A stretch of 24,646 bases of DNA from Candidatus Colimorpha onthohippi (GTDB lineage: Bacteria; Bacteroidota; Bacteroidia; Bacteroidales; P3): positions 1-24,646 of the forward strand of contig JAGHVA010000060.1 of the NCBI GenBank assembly GCA_018064565.1, in the 5' to 3' direction. Positions 12,353-19,993 of the stretch are shown piece by piece; within the stretch, counting starts at the first letter, position 1; each line of letters opens with the position of its first letter. Under the pieces are notes generated by a model. The model was not told the origin of the DNA and searched no databases. It saw nothing but the letters and a program-made list of their open reading frames with translations. The translations under genes were made by a program, and so were the position numbers.

Positions 12353-14146
12353 CTATTTCTTTAATACAATTTGCAGCTCATCAAGTTGGTCGTTAGAGAT
12401 AGGCGATGGGCTACCGCTCATCACATCGCGGCCGCTGTTGTTTTTGGGGAATGCGATAAAGTCGCGGATGGTCTCGACGCCTCCGAATAGCGAGCACAAG
12501 CGGTCGAATCCGAATGCCAGACCAGCATGAGGTGGTGCTCCATAGGTGAAGGCATCCATCAAGAAGCCGAATTGTGCATAGGCGGTCTCGTCGGTAAAGC
12601 CGAGTGTGTGAAACATCTTGTTTTGTAGTGTGCGGTCGTGAATACGAATGCTACCGCCACCTGCTTCGACACCGTTGATAACCATATCGTAGGCATTGGC
12701 GCGTATGTCGCCCCAACGTTCGGGTTGGTCGAGCAGTGCCTCGTCTTCTGGCTTTGGTGCCGTAAAAGGATGGTGCATGGCATAGAAACGTTGGGTTTCG
12801 TCGTCCCATTCCAAAAGTGGGAAATCGACCACCCACAAAGGAGCGTATTGGTTGGGGTTGCGAAGGTTGAGCTGGTCTGCCATCTCTAAGCGGAGGGCGC
12901 ACAGCTGTGTGCGGGTACGCATGGCGGGTCCGCAGAGTATAAGCATCAAATCGCCTGGGTTGGCGTTGAATTGCTGTGCAATAGCCTTCAAGTCGTCGGC
13001 GGTGTAAAATTTGTCAACGCTGCTTTTGAATGTTCCATCGGCATTGTATTTCACATATACCATGCCGCCAGCACCCACTTGTGGACGCTTGACGAAGTCG
13101 GTCAGTGCATCCAGCTGCTTACGGGTGTATTCGGCGCACCCTTTTGCACAAATACCTACCACCAATTCGGCATTGTCAAACAGTGCGAATCCGTGGTTTT
13201 TGACAACATCATTCAGCTCAACAAACTGCATGTCGAACCGTACATCTGGCTTGTCGGACCCATATAGCCGCATGGCATCATGCCAGGTGATGCGAGGCAG
13301 CATCTGACCATGGGTTTGGCAAAACTGGGAGTTGTAGTGAAACTGACCTATCCCTAACCCTTTCAACTCTTGGAAGAGATGCAGTATCAAGCCTTCAAAA
13401 GTGTTGAGCACATCTTCTTGCTCTACAAAACTCATCTCGCAGTCTATTTGCGTAAATTCGGGCTGTCGGTCGGCTCTCAAGTCCTCGTCTCTAAAACAGC
13501 GCACAATCTGAAAATAGCGGTCAATGCCAGCCACCATAAGCAACTGCTTGTATTGTTGCGGACTTTGGGGCAAGGCGTAAAACTCACCAGGATTCATACG
13601 CGATGGGACCACAAAATCGCGAGCCCCTTCGGGAGTGGATTTGATGAGCATAGGGGTCTCGACCTCCAAAAAATTCTGATTGGACAGGTAGTTGCGTACC
13701 TGCATGGCCATCTTGTGGCGCAGCTCAAGATTGCGGCGCACGGGGTTGCGACGGATGTCAAGATAGCGATACCGCATGCGCAGGTCGTCGCCACCATCGC
13801 TATTGTCTTCGATAGTAAACGGAGGTGTTTGTGCTTCGTTTAGAATGCGTATATGGTGTACTTCGATCTCAATATCTCCAGTTGGGATCTTGCTGTTTTT
13901 GCTGGAACGCTCAATCACAGTGCCAGAAGCTTGAATCACATATTCGCGACCTAACTTGCGAGCCTGTTCGCATAGGTCGGCGTTGGTCTCCATATTGAAT
14001 GCCAACTGTGTGATTCCGTAACGGTCGCGTAGGTCAATAAAGGTCATACCACCAAGGTCACGGCTACGTTGCAACCAGCCTGCCAAGGTAACTTCTTGTC
14101 CTACATTAGCAATGGTGAGTTCACCACAAGTGTGAGTACGATACAT
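12353..14146 (-). CDS. aspS: Aspartyl-tRNA synthetase
   Basis: Class II synthetase that charges tRNA-Asp. The 597 residues match the bacterial type. An N-terminal OB-fold anticodon-binding domain (about 1-105) carries G-W-L-Q-R-S-R-D-L-G-G. The catalytic core has motif 2 as F-R-D-E-D-L-R-A-D-R-Q-P-E-F-T-Q (218-233), and a GAD insertion contains R-P-Q-V-G-A-G-G. Motif 3 ends in F-G-F-D-R-L-C. Leu at position 31 in R-D-L-G-G is what discriminating enzymes carry, while non-discriminating bacterial ones tend to have His, so this enzyme probably makes only Asp-tRNA-Asp. That last point is inference from one residue. It follows the EF-hand gene by 56 bp with no clear promoter between, so they may share a transcript. 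Confidence 0.97.
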   Translation of the reverse strand: MYRTHTCGELTIANVGQEVTLAGWLQRSRDLGGMTFIDLRDRYGITQLAFNMETNADLCEQARKLGREYVIQASGTVIERSSKNSKIPTGDIEIEVHHIRILNEAQTPPFTIEDNSDGGDDLRMRYRYLDIRRNPVRRNLELRHKMAMQVRNYLSNQNFLEVETPMLIKSTPEGARDFVVPSRMNPGEFYALPQSPQQYKQLLMVAGIDRYFQIVRCFRDEDLRADRQPEFTQIDCEMSFVEQEDVLNTFEGLILHLFQELKGLGIGQFHYNSQFCQTHGQMLPRITWHDAMRLYGSDKPDVRFDMQFVELNDVVKNHGFALFDNAELVVGICAKGCAEYTRKQLDALTDFVKRPQVGAGGMVYVKYNADGTFKSSVDKFYTADDLKAIAQQFNANPGDLMLILCGPAMRTRTQLCALRLEMADQLNLRNPNQYAPLWVVDFPLLEWDDETQRFYAMHHPFTAPKPEDEALLDQPERWGDIRANAYDMVINGVEAGGGSIRIHDRTLQNKMFHTLGFTDETAYAQFGFLMDAFTYGAPPHAGLAFGFDRLCSLFGGVETIRDFIAFPKNNSGRDVMSGSPSPISNDQLDELQIVLKK

Positions 14147-14202
14147 AATATTATTTGAGTAAGAATTGATTTTAAGTTTGTGCGTTTTTTTTTAGTAACT
14201 GC

Positions 14203-16224
14203 CTATTGGGCAACGATATCCACAGTGCTGTCGGCTATGCTGTCGGCTGCCACGTTCAGTGGAAGGACTTCGCCGATGCGTGGTATCATGAAAAATATCA
14301 GCCAGATAGCTCCTGCTACGAGTAGCGCAAGCGTAATCCATATCAATGCTTTCTTCCAAGCGGGCATCTTCTTCTCCACAAATGGGTCTTCGAGCACCAA
14401 CGTAGGGTAGCGTGCAATAGACGTGAGTGTGGCTCCAAACCGTACATTTACCAGTATGACGGCATTGATAGCCCATCCGCTGGCGTTGAGCAGTGGTCCT
14501 AAGTTGCGTTTGCGCAGCTTGCTCCATGCGATAAACATGGATGGACCTGATACAACAAGTATGATGCCCAGAACCAGAATTACGAGGTTCAAAGGGTTGT
14601 CGCCAATGCTTTTTGTAAGACCCACGGCTGCACTGCTGATGTAGCCAACCGCCATACCGATGGCTGCAAAGATACCAGCAAATTTGGCAATATCAAATGC
14701 GGGTTTCTTGTCGGCCTCTTTGCTTTTTTCGCCAGCTTTGCCAGCTTTTGCGTTTTCAGCAATATTAGTTGTTAGGGTATCCGCTTTGGTGGTCATATCT
14801 GAAAATGCCTGATTTTCTTTCTCGGCAGCAGATTTATTCAATTTTTCAGTACACCAATTCCAGAATTTATGGTAGGGACTCCAAAATGCTTGTTTGATAG
14901 AGATGGGGTTATCGATAATTTTGGTAACAACGGCGTCCCAATCGCGCCCTTGCCGGTCGTAGAAGATAGCGTTTTTGCCGACACGCAGGTTGCCAGTATC
15001 GCCATCGGTGAGCACCGCTACGATATTCATCTTTTCAGACCCGTTTTTGGCAGTGCATGAACAATAAATCAAAAACATGCCACTCAAATTGGCCGACGAG
15101 GCATGGTTATCGATATTGTCCACCTTCAGACAAAGCGAGCAGCACCTTTGGTCGATAAAGAGTTTGCCGGCTTGAAAAACGGCAAGTGCTGCGTTTGTCC
15201 CTGTTTGGTAAAAGTCCTTAAAGAACACATAGTTTTTGATAAACGTATAGAAGTCGCGGCTCATGAGTAGCAGCCGTTCGGCTCGGGTGTAGCATTCCCG
15301 TTCGTATGAGAATTTCTCCGATTGTTGTTCGGCGGATTTTTTCTCTTGTTCTGCCTTTGCTGATTGAAAATCGTCAAGCTGCTTCACGATTTCAAGCCAT
15401 TGCTGTTCGGAAATGGCATCGGCTTGAGGGAATAGGGCTGCAGCAGCAGTGCGGAGTGCCTGCATAGCGTCTTCCCAAACTGGGTTGGTGGCATGGAGTG
15501 GCAGCATACCTGATGCTTGGGGTCTTGCCAACGGGTAGGATGCAATTTCGCTGGTGGCATCGCACAAGTTGCCACTGGCGATAGATGCTACCCGCTCAAC
15601 GCTTACATCTAACGCATCATGGCAGTCGGTGTCGAATTGGACCAGTTTGCACCGCATGAAATAATCGGACACCTTGGCGCGCAGCGATTCAATATACTCG
15701 TTCAGTGCCTGAAACTCGGCAGGTAGAGACACGGCGTTTTGGGTGTCGATCTGATCTTGAACGTCCTCTTTGTTATCAAGTTGTTTCTTAAAATAGAGCA
15801 GGTCGTCCATCGAGAACTGCTCAGAATGGCTATCTACTTGCTTCAATATATGCCGGCAAGCCTCAAGAGCCGTGCGCCCCTCTTCGGTATCTTCGTTGAT
15901 GTTGTTTAGATAGATAGCCGTCTCTCCGTTGATCAAGAAATCCAAACTGCGAAATACGTTTGACAGCCATTTTACTGTCGAGATAACTTCATCTACTCGG
16001 ATTTTGCCATCATGGTCAAGGTCTAAAAGTTGCAATGTTGTAGAGTCTAACTCCAATCCCGATACAGGACAACTCAACACCGACCACATCTTGCAGTCCA
16101 ATTCTGGCAGGTGTGCGATGTCATCGCCAGTGGCAATCTTGACACGCGTCAGCCCTCCAAGTGAGCAATACTGCCAATTGTAGCCTGCCGAGGAGGTAAA
16201 CAAATTCTTGATATTCTTTTTCAT
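14203..16224 (-). CDS. EF-hand-containing membrane protein of unknown function
   Basis: A 673-residue protein that I cannot place in a named functional family. Near its N-terminus it has one canonical EF-hand calcium-binding loop, residues 68-79 D-L-D-H-D-G-K-I-R-V-D-E, with all ligand positions (1, 3, 5, 12), Gly6 and Ile8 in place. There is no signal peptide. The middle is largely helical, including a K/E/Q-rich coiled-coil-like stretch (A-E-Q-E-K-K-S-A-E-Q-Q). The C-terminal quarter has about four membrane segments: F-A-G-I-F-A-A-I-G-M, then V-I-L-V-L-G-I-I-L-V-V, then a segment around A-I-N-A-V-I-L-V, then W-I-T-L-A-L-L-V-A-G. The layout suggests a large cytoplasmic domain anchored in the inner membrane. 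It heads the minus-strand run before aspS. No transport or enzyme motif was recognised. Confidence 0.85.
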   Translation of the reverse strand: MKKNIKNLFTSSAGYNWQYCSLGGLTRVKIATGDDIAHLPELDCKMWSVLSCPVSGLELDSTTLQLLDLDHDGKIRVDEVISTVKWLSNVFRSLDFLINGETAIYLNNINEDTEEGRTALEACRHILKQVDSHSEQFSMDDLLYFKKQLDNKEDVQDQIDTQNAVSLPAEFQALNEYIESLRAKVSDYFMRCKLVQFDTDCHDALDVSVERVASIASGNLCDATSEIASYPLARPQASGMLPLHATNPVWEDAMQALRTAAAALFPQADAISEQQWLEIVKQLDDFQSAKAEQEKKSAEQQSEKFSYERECYTRAERLLLMSRDFYTFIKNYVFFKDFYQTGTNAALAVFQAGKLFIDQRCCSLCLKVDNIDNHASSANLSGMFLIYCSCTAKNGSEKMNIVAVLTDGDTGNLRVGKNAIFYDRQGRDWDAVVTKIIDNPISIKQAFWSPYHKFWNWCTEKLNKSAAEKENQAFSDMTTKADTLTTNIAENAKAGKAGEKSKEADKKPAFDIAKFAGIFAAIGMAVGYISSAAVGLTKSIGDNPLNLVILVLGIILVVSGPSMFIAWSKLRKRNLGPLLNASGWAINAVILVNVRFGATLTSIARYPTLVLEDPFVEKKMPAWKKALIWITLALLVAGAIWLIFFMIPRIGEVLPLNVAADSIADSTVDIVAQ

Positions 16225-16292
16225 ACTTCGGGTAATATACCTTGTGTTACAAATCTATTCTATACAGAACTCAAATAGTTAATACGAATTTG

Positions 16293-16300
16293 CAAAGGTA
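16293..16300 (-). promoter_or_regulatory. -7 promoter element for the EF-hand gene
   Basis: The minus strand reads TACCTTTG, matching TAnnTTTG, about 70 bp upstream of the ATG at 16224. No clear -33 element is present. It lies in the 210-bp divergent region shared with the YqaA-type gene, for which no plus-strand TAnnTTTG was found. Confidence 0.5.
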
Positions 16301-16434
16301 CAAAAAAAAGCCGATTGTACGCATCGTTATCTAAAAAATAACGCTTTGAATAATTGGGGTCTGTTTGCCAATCTCTTGTTGCAATAGAAATTATGATTTT
16401 CCGTTTAAGATAATAAAGAGCATAAAGGTAGTAT

Positions 16435-16869
16435 ATGTTGACATTTTTGCAAACATGGGGTTTGGTAGGGCTGTTTATTGGGTCGTTTTTGGCTGCTACG
16501 GTAGTGCCGTTTTCAAGTGATGCCTTGATGGTAGGAATGCTTTTGGCTGGCGGCAACCCAGTGTATTGTTTGCTGGTGGCTACCATTGGCAACTGGCTTG
16601 GTGGACTCACCTCGTTTGGTATTGGTTGGCTGGGACGGTGGCAATGGATAGAGCGATGGTTTAAGGTCAAGAGAGAGACCTTGCAAAAACAGCAAGCCAG
16701 GATATCAAAATATGGGGCATGGCTGGCATTGTTGACATGGCTTCCTATTGTAGGCGATGTGTTTGCTATCGCTTTAGGATTTTATCATTGTCCACCCATA
16801 AAATGTGGCATCTACATGCTTGTAGGCAAATTTATACGTTTTGCTATCTGGTCGGCATTCTTCTTCTAA
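16435..16869 (+). CDS. YqaA/DedA-like small membrane protein (SNARE-associated / VTT domain)
   Basis: 144 residues, mostly hydrophobic, with about four membrane segments (roughly 8-26, 36-62, 92-116, 123-144). The family pattern appears as G-S-F-L-A-A-T-V-V-P-F-S-S-D in the first segment, G-N-W-L-G-G-L-T-S-F in the second, and W-L-P-I-V-G-D in the third. DedA relatives help keep membrane potential or move lipid carriers across the inner membrane. For YqaA-type proteins the exact role is unclear, so only the family is assigned. The ATG at 16435 gives M-L-T-F-L-Q, the normal short N-terminus. It is convergent with the PurL-like gene, with only one base between the two stops. Confidence 0.8.
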   Translation: MLTFLQTWGLVGLFIGSFLAATVVPFSSDALMVGMLLAGGNPVYCLLVATIGNWLGGLTSFGIGWLGRWQWIERWFKVKRETLQKQQARISKYGAWLALLTWLPIVGDVFAIALGFYHCPPIKCGIYMLVGKFIRFAIWSAFFF

Positions 16870-16870
16870 G

Positions 16871-17683
16871 TTATACTGCGGTGGGACAAAAATCGGTCGA
16901 ATTGCCAAAGTCAAACCCATCAACGATGATGCGGCCTTTGGTGATGCGTCCTAAAAAACAGCAGTTGATGCGTGCGTCGCATAATTTTTGGAGAAAGAGG
17001 TCGTCGGTTGTTTCCTCAAGCATTACCACAAAGCGTCCTTTTGCCTCTCCAAACAGAAAAGAATCCAAACGTACTTCGCGGCAGGTTAGAATTTCAAACC
17101 CACTTTTGGTGTTGTGAGTCAGGATTTGCAGCGCTGCAAAAAGTCCCCCTTCAGCCACTTCGGTATAACCTTCGATTAAGCCTCCTTGATAGAGCGAGTT
17201 GGTGATGAGCGACAGGTAGTTCAGCTCTTCGGGGGTAGTTGTTTGGACAGAAGGTTCGGCTACTATATGGAGGTATTGTTTGGCGTAGTTGGAGTCCAGA
17301 AATTCAGTAGTTACACACCCTACCATATACAACAGCATGCCATGCCTGGGGCTGTTGCCTATGCGGCGACATGTGGAATGGATGTGAGGAGCCAGAGCCT
17401 TTGCTGCCTCTAAACATTGCTGAATACGGGGCTCACGGATGGTCTGGTGGATTTGGTCATCGCCAGAGTAAAGGTAGTCGTGGTGTATTGTCTCTTGGTG
17501 CTGACCACGTAGCCATCCTGCAAAGCTCTGTTGTCGGCCATTGCTGTCCCACATCGCCAATAAGGTGTTTAGCTCATCGAATGTGGGTCGGCGGCCGATC
17601 AACCTAAAAATCGATTTCAGAGCTTCTTGGCTGATATTCATGGCTTCCGCCATCTCGTCAGAAACAAAACTATTTTCGTCCAT
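16871..17683 (-). CDS. Short PurL-like protein (AIR-synthase-related), lacking the ATP-binding half
   Basis: PurL (FGAM synthase) catalyses the fourth step of purine synthesis and is 700-1300 residues long; this protein has about 270. Its N-terminus G-R-R-P-T-F-D-E-L-N-T-L-L-A-M-W aligns with the PurL linker G-R-x-P-T-x-x-E-L, but the following S-E-H-C motif is replaced by D-S-N-G. Then comes M-V-G-C-V-T-T-E-F, like the PurL strand before E-L-G-G-S. The C-terminal AIRS domain is clear: E-V-A-E-G-G-L-F-A-A-L, then L-F-G-E-A-K-G-R-F-V-V, then L-G-R-I-T-K-G. The PurM-type N-domain that binds ATP and the glutaminase domain are absent. It is therefore unlikely to be a complete enzyme, and a regulator, subunit or pseudoenzyme are possibilities. 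The ATG at 17683 is preferred to a TTG at 17695. The frame is intact, which argues against simple decay. Confidence 0.7.
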   Translation of the reverse strand: MDENSFVSDEMAEAMNISQEALKSIFRLIGRRPTFDELNTLLAMWDSNGRQQSFAGWLRGQHQETIHHDYLYSGDDQIHQTIREPRIQQCLEAAKALAPHIHSTCRRIGNSPRHGMLLYMVGCVTTEFLDSNYAKQYLHIVAEPSVQTTTPEELNYLSLITNSLYQGGLIEGYTEVAEGGLFAALQILTHNTKSGFEILTCREVRLDSFLFGEAKGRFVVMLEETTDDLFLQKLCDARINCCFLGRITKGRIIVDGFDFGNSTDFCPTAV

Positions 17684-17706
17684 TGTAAATTGCAAAAAAT
17701 GATATG

Positions 17707-17714
17707 CAAAAGTA
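17707..17714 (-). promoter_or_regulatory. -7 promoter element for the PurL-like gene
   Basis: The minus strand reads TACTTTTG, matching TAnnTTTG, about 25 bp upstream of the ATG at 17683. No -33 element is evident. Confidence 0.45.
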
Positions 17715-17720
17715 CAATAT

Positions 17721-17753
17721 TTTGGCTTTATTACGCTTTTATTTGTATCTTTG
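17721..17753 (+). promoter_or_regulatory. Promoter of the LysE-lipoprotein-transketolase unit
   Basis: TTTG at 17721-17724, a 21-bp spacer, and TATCTTTG at 17746-17753 make a near-consensus Bacteroidota promoter, the best in the window. It would start transcription near 17760, about 80 nt before the chosen ATG. Confidence 0.8.
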
Positions 17754-17841
17754 CAATTTGGATTTGTAGTGTGGGGTAGGAGTGCAACCGTATGTGTTGC
17801 AGATTTTTGTTATTATTCTTCTTCTTTTCGTATATACATAT

Positions 17842-18627
17842 ATGGAATTGTTGCTTGGCATACTCTGTGGTGTAGCGTTATCGTTGTTTTTTAGTTTTGG
17901 ACCAGCCTTTTTCTCGCTCATCCATTTGAGCGTTCAGTATGGTTATCGAAGAACACATCCGTTTGTGTTTGGCGTTTTTGCCAGTGATGCGCTTATAATT
18001 GCGCTGTTATTGATTGTATTTAGTGTTACGGGTGTGAACGATGAGTTTTTGTACTCATTGTTACGCAATCCGTTTGTGGCATCTATCGGTGGCGGCATCT
18101 TGATAGTGATGGGTATCTATGATTTGCGTAAAAAAAATAGAGTCAGAGTGCCCTCCAAATCTTCACAAGACAAGATAAAGTCGTGCTACAAGCGTAAGCC
18201 CTCCCAGCGCACCAATTTCATCAATGGTTTTGTGCTGAATCTCTGCAACCCGTTGATTTGGATTTATTGGGTGAGTGTGACGGTGCTGGTATCGGGTGAG
18301 TTGAGTATTCCGACAGCCAATATGTACCTTTTTTTCATAGGTGTGTTGGGTACCACTTGTGGGTTGGATTTGCTGAAATGCAAATTGGCTTCACTGCTCC
18401 AAAAGGTCATTACTCCCCGCGTTTTGGATATCTTTAATAAAGTTACTGCGTGTATCCTCTTTGTCTTTGCAGGTTATCTTATCGTTTCGATGCTCCTGTT
18501 TAATTTGGATCCAAAAGCGAAGGAAAAACAGTTAGAACAGGATAAGAAAAATTCTTCGACGCAGATTATCAAGGATATGCATAAAAAAATGGGCGATCAT
18601 AAAACGTTACATTTTTTTGACGAATAG
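17842..18627 (+). CDS. LysE-family transporter
   Basis: Inner-membrane protein of the LysE/RhtB exporter family, whose members export amino acids or related small molecules. The 261 residues have about six membrane segments. The first contains G-I-L-C-G-V-A-L-S-L-F-F-S-F-G-P-A-F-F-S-L-I, and the fourth region has the conserved L-N-L-C-N-P-L-I-W-I-Y-W. The ATG at 17842 fits the family N-terminus; an in-frame GTG at 17782 would add 20 hydrophobic residues and is less likely. A basic cytoplasmic loop (R-K-K-N-R-V-R-V) and a charged, soluble C-terminal tail (K-A-K-E-K-Q-L-E-Q-D-K-K) are longer than in typical members. The lipoprotein gene begins 11 bp after its stop. The substrate cannot be inferred. 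Confidence 0.82.
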   Translation: MELLLGILCGVALSLFFSFGPAFFSLIHLSVQYGYRRTHPFVFGVFASDALIIALLLIVFSVTGVNDEFLYSLLRNPFVASIGGGILIVMGIYDLRKKNRVRVPSKSSQDKIKSCYKRKPSQRTNFINGFVLNLCNPLIWIYWVSVTVLVSGELSIPTANMYLFFIGVLGTTCGLDLLKCKLASLLQKVITPRVLDIFNKVTACILFVFAGYLIVSMLLFNLDPKAKEKQLEQDKKNSSTQIIKDMHKKMGDHKTLHFFDE

Positions 18628-18637
18628 TTGTTTGTGT

Positions 18638-19060
18638 ATGAAAAACATTATGATAGGTGGTCTTGTCTTGGCTGTTGCGTTGGTGTCGTGTCAGCATCGG
18701 CTTGAGGAGTCGGGTGCGGCTGTTGATACCTGTACTGCTGCTATTGTGAGTTCGGCGCATGATGAGGATACTATGTCGATTCCATCGGCTCCCGATAAGC
18801 CTCAGGCAGATGTTGCTCCGAAAGTTAAGAAAAGGCCAGTGGCGAAAACCAATCAAAAAACGCATACATTCTATGTCTCTTCGTATGATTCCAAAGGTGA
18901 GATTTGGGGGCATGTTACATTGCAAGGCGACAAAGGGAGTGGAACGCTATACGACAGCGGTGAGAATACCTATTCCGTAACATGCACGCGTCACGGAAAC
19001 GAGTTGTATGCAGTGGATCAGAATAGCCGGCAATATGTGTTTAAGATTCCTAACAATTAG
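18638..19060 (+). CDS. Small lipoprotein of unknown function
   Basis: 140 residues from the ATG at 18638. The N-terminus M-K-N-I-M-I-G-G-L-V-L-A-V-A-L-V-S-C is a type II signal peptide with the lipobox L-V-S-C, so Cys18 is expected to be lipidated and the protein anchored in the cell envelope. The next part is rich in A, S, T and P and looks like a flexible stalk. The C-terminal half, from about K-T-H-T-F-Y-V-S-S-Y-D, contains alternating hydrophobic residues that suggest a small beta-sheet domain. I do not recognise a family. It follows the LysE-type gene closely, and the transketolase start lies 58 bp downstream without a terminator between. Confidence 0.75.
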   Translation: MKNIMIGGLVLAVALVSCQHRLEESGAAVDTCTAAIVSSAHDEDTMSIPSAPDKPQADVAPKVKKRPVAKTNQKTHTFYVSSYDSKGEIWGHVTLQGDKGSGTLYDSGENTYSVTCTRHGNELYAVDQNSRQYVFKIPNN

Positions 19061-19118
19061 GTTGCTGTGTCCTTTCGTTTTTTTTGTCTTACATAAATAT
19101 TATACAAACCAAATAAAC

Positions 19119-19970
19119 ATGAAAAGTACTCAAGAACTCCAAACCATTGCTACGCAGGTACGCAGAGATATCGTACGAATGACCACCGCTGCCAAATCAG
19201 GGCACCCAGGTGGTAGTTTGGGGACAACCGACTGGATGACCGCTATGCAGTTCAATATCATGCAGGCTTCGCCAGAAACATTTACGATGGACGGGAATAA
19301 TCAGGATATGCTCTTTGTGTCGCAAGGACATATCACGCCAGTGATTTATTCAACGATGGCTCGTCGTGGTTATTTCGAAGTGAGTGAGTTGGCTACTTTC
19401 CGCAAGTTTGCTACCCGTTTGCAAGGCCACCCAAGTGTCGCGCATAATTTGCCTGGTATCCGCATGGCGTCTGGATCGTTGGGTCAGGGTATGAGTGTCG
19501 GTATCGGAGCTGCGCTGGGTAAAAAAATGAGAAACGACAAGACCCTTGTCTATACCCTTCATGGCGACGGAGAGTTGCAAGAAGGTCAGATTTGGGAGTC
19601 GGTCATGTTTGCGGGTGCTAAAGGGGTAGATAATTTGATTTCAACAATTGACTATAACGGTCAGCAGATAGACGGTACTACCGACCAAGTGATGAGTCTT
19701 GGCGACTTAAAGGCCAAATTTGAGTCGTTTATGTGGACTGTGGTTGATATCGCCAATGGCAACGACATGCAGCAGGTGCTGGATGGTATGGCAGAGGCTA
19801 AGAATCTTACGGGCAAAGGTCATCCTGTAGTAGTGCTGCTCCACACCGAGATGGGTTATGGTGTTGACTTTATGCAAGGCACAAACAAATACCATGGTGC
19901 AGTGCTCAGTGCCGACGATTTGCCGCGTGCATTGGCTCAATTGCCAGAGACTGAGTATGGCGATTTTTAA
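19119..19970 (+). CDS. Transketolase, N-terminal (thiamine-diphosphate-binding) subunit
   Basis: Half of a split transketolase, which moves two-carbon ketol units between sugar phosphates in the non-oxidative pentose phosphate pathway. The 283 residues cover the PP domain. S-G-H-P-G-G contains the conserved H29, G-S-L-G-Q-G-M-S (119-126) follows, and the thiamine-diphosphate/Mg motif starts at G149-D-G and ends at N180 in D-Y-N-G-Q-Q-I-D-G. The active site needs the pyrimidine-binding partner, coded at 21457-22413. The ATG at 19119 is chosen because the upstream extension is unrelated. Split transketolases are common in several bacterial groups, but the two halves normally adjoin; here a 1.4-kb gene separates them. 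Confidence 0.92.
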   Translation: MKSTQELQTIATQVRRDIVRMTTAAKSGHPGGSLGTTDWMTAMQFNIMQASPETFTMDGNNQDMLFVSQGHITPVIYSTMARRGYFEVSELATFRKFATRLQGHPSVAHNLPGIRMASGSLGQGMSVGIGAALGKKMRNDKTLVYTLHGDGELQEGQIWESVMFAGAKGVDNLISTIDYNGQQIDGTTDQVMSLGDLKAKFESFMWTVVDIANGNDMQQVLDGMAEAKNLTGKGHPVVVLLHTEMGYGVDFMQGTNKYHGAVLSADDLPRALAQLPETEYGDF

Positions 19971-19993
19971 GTCGAGATAAAGTTGCAAACGTA

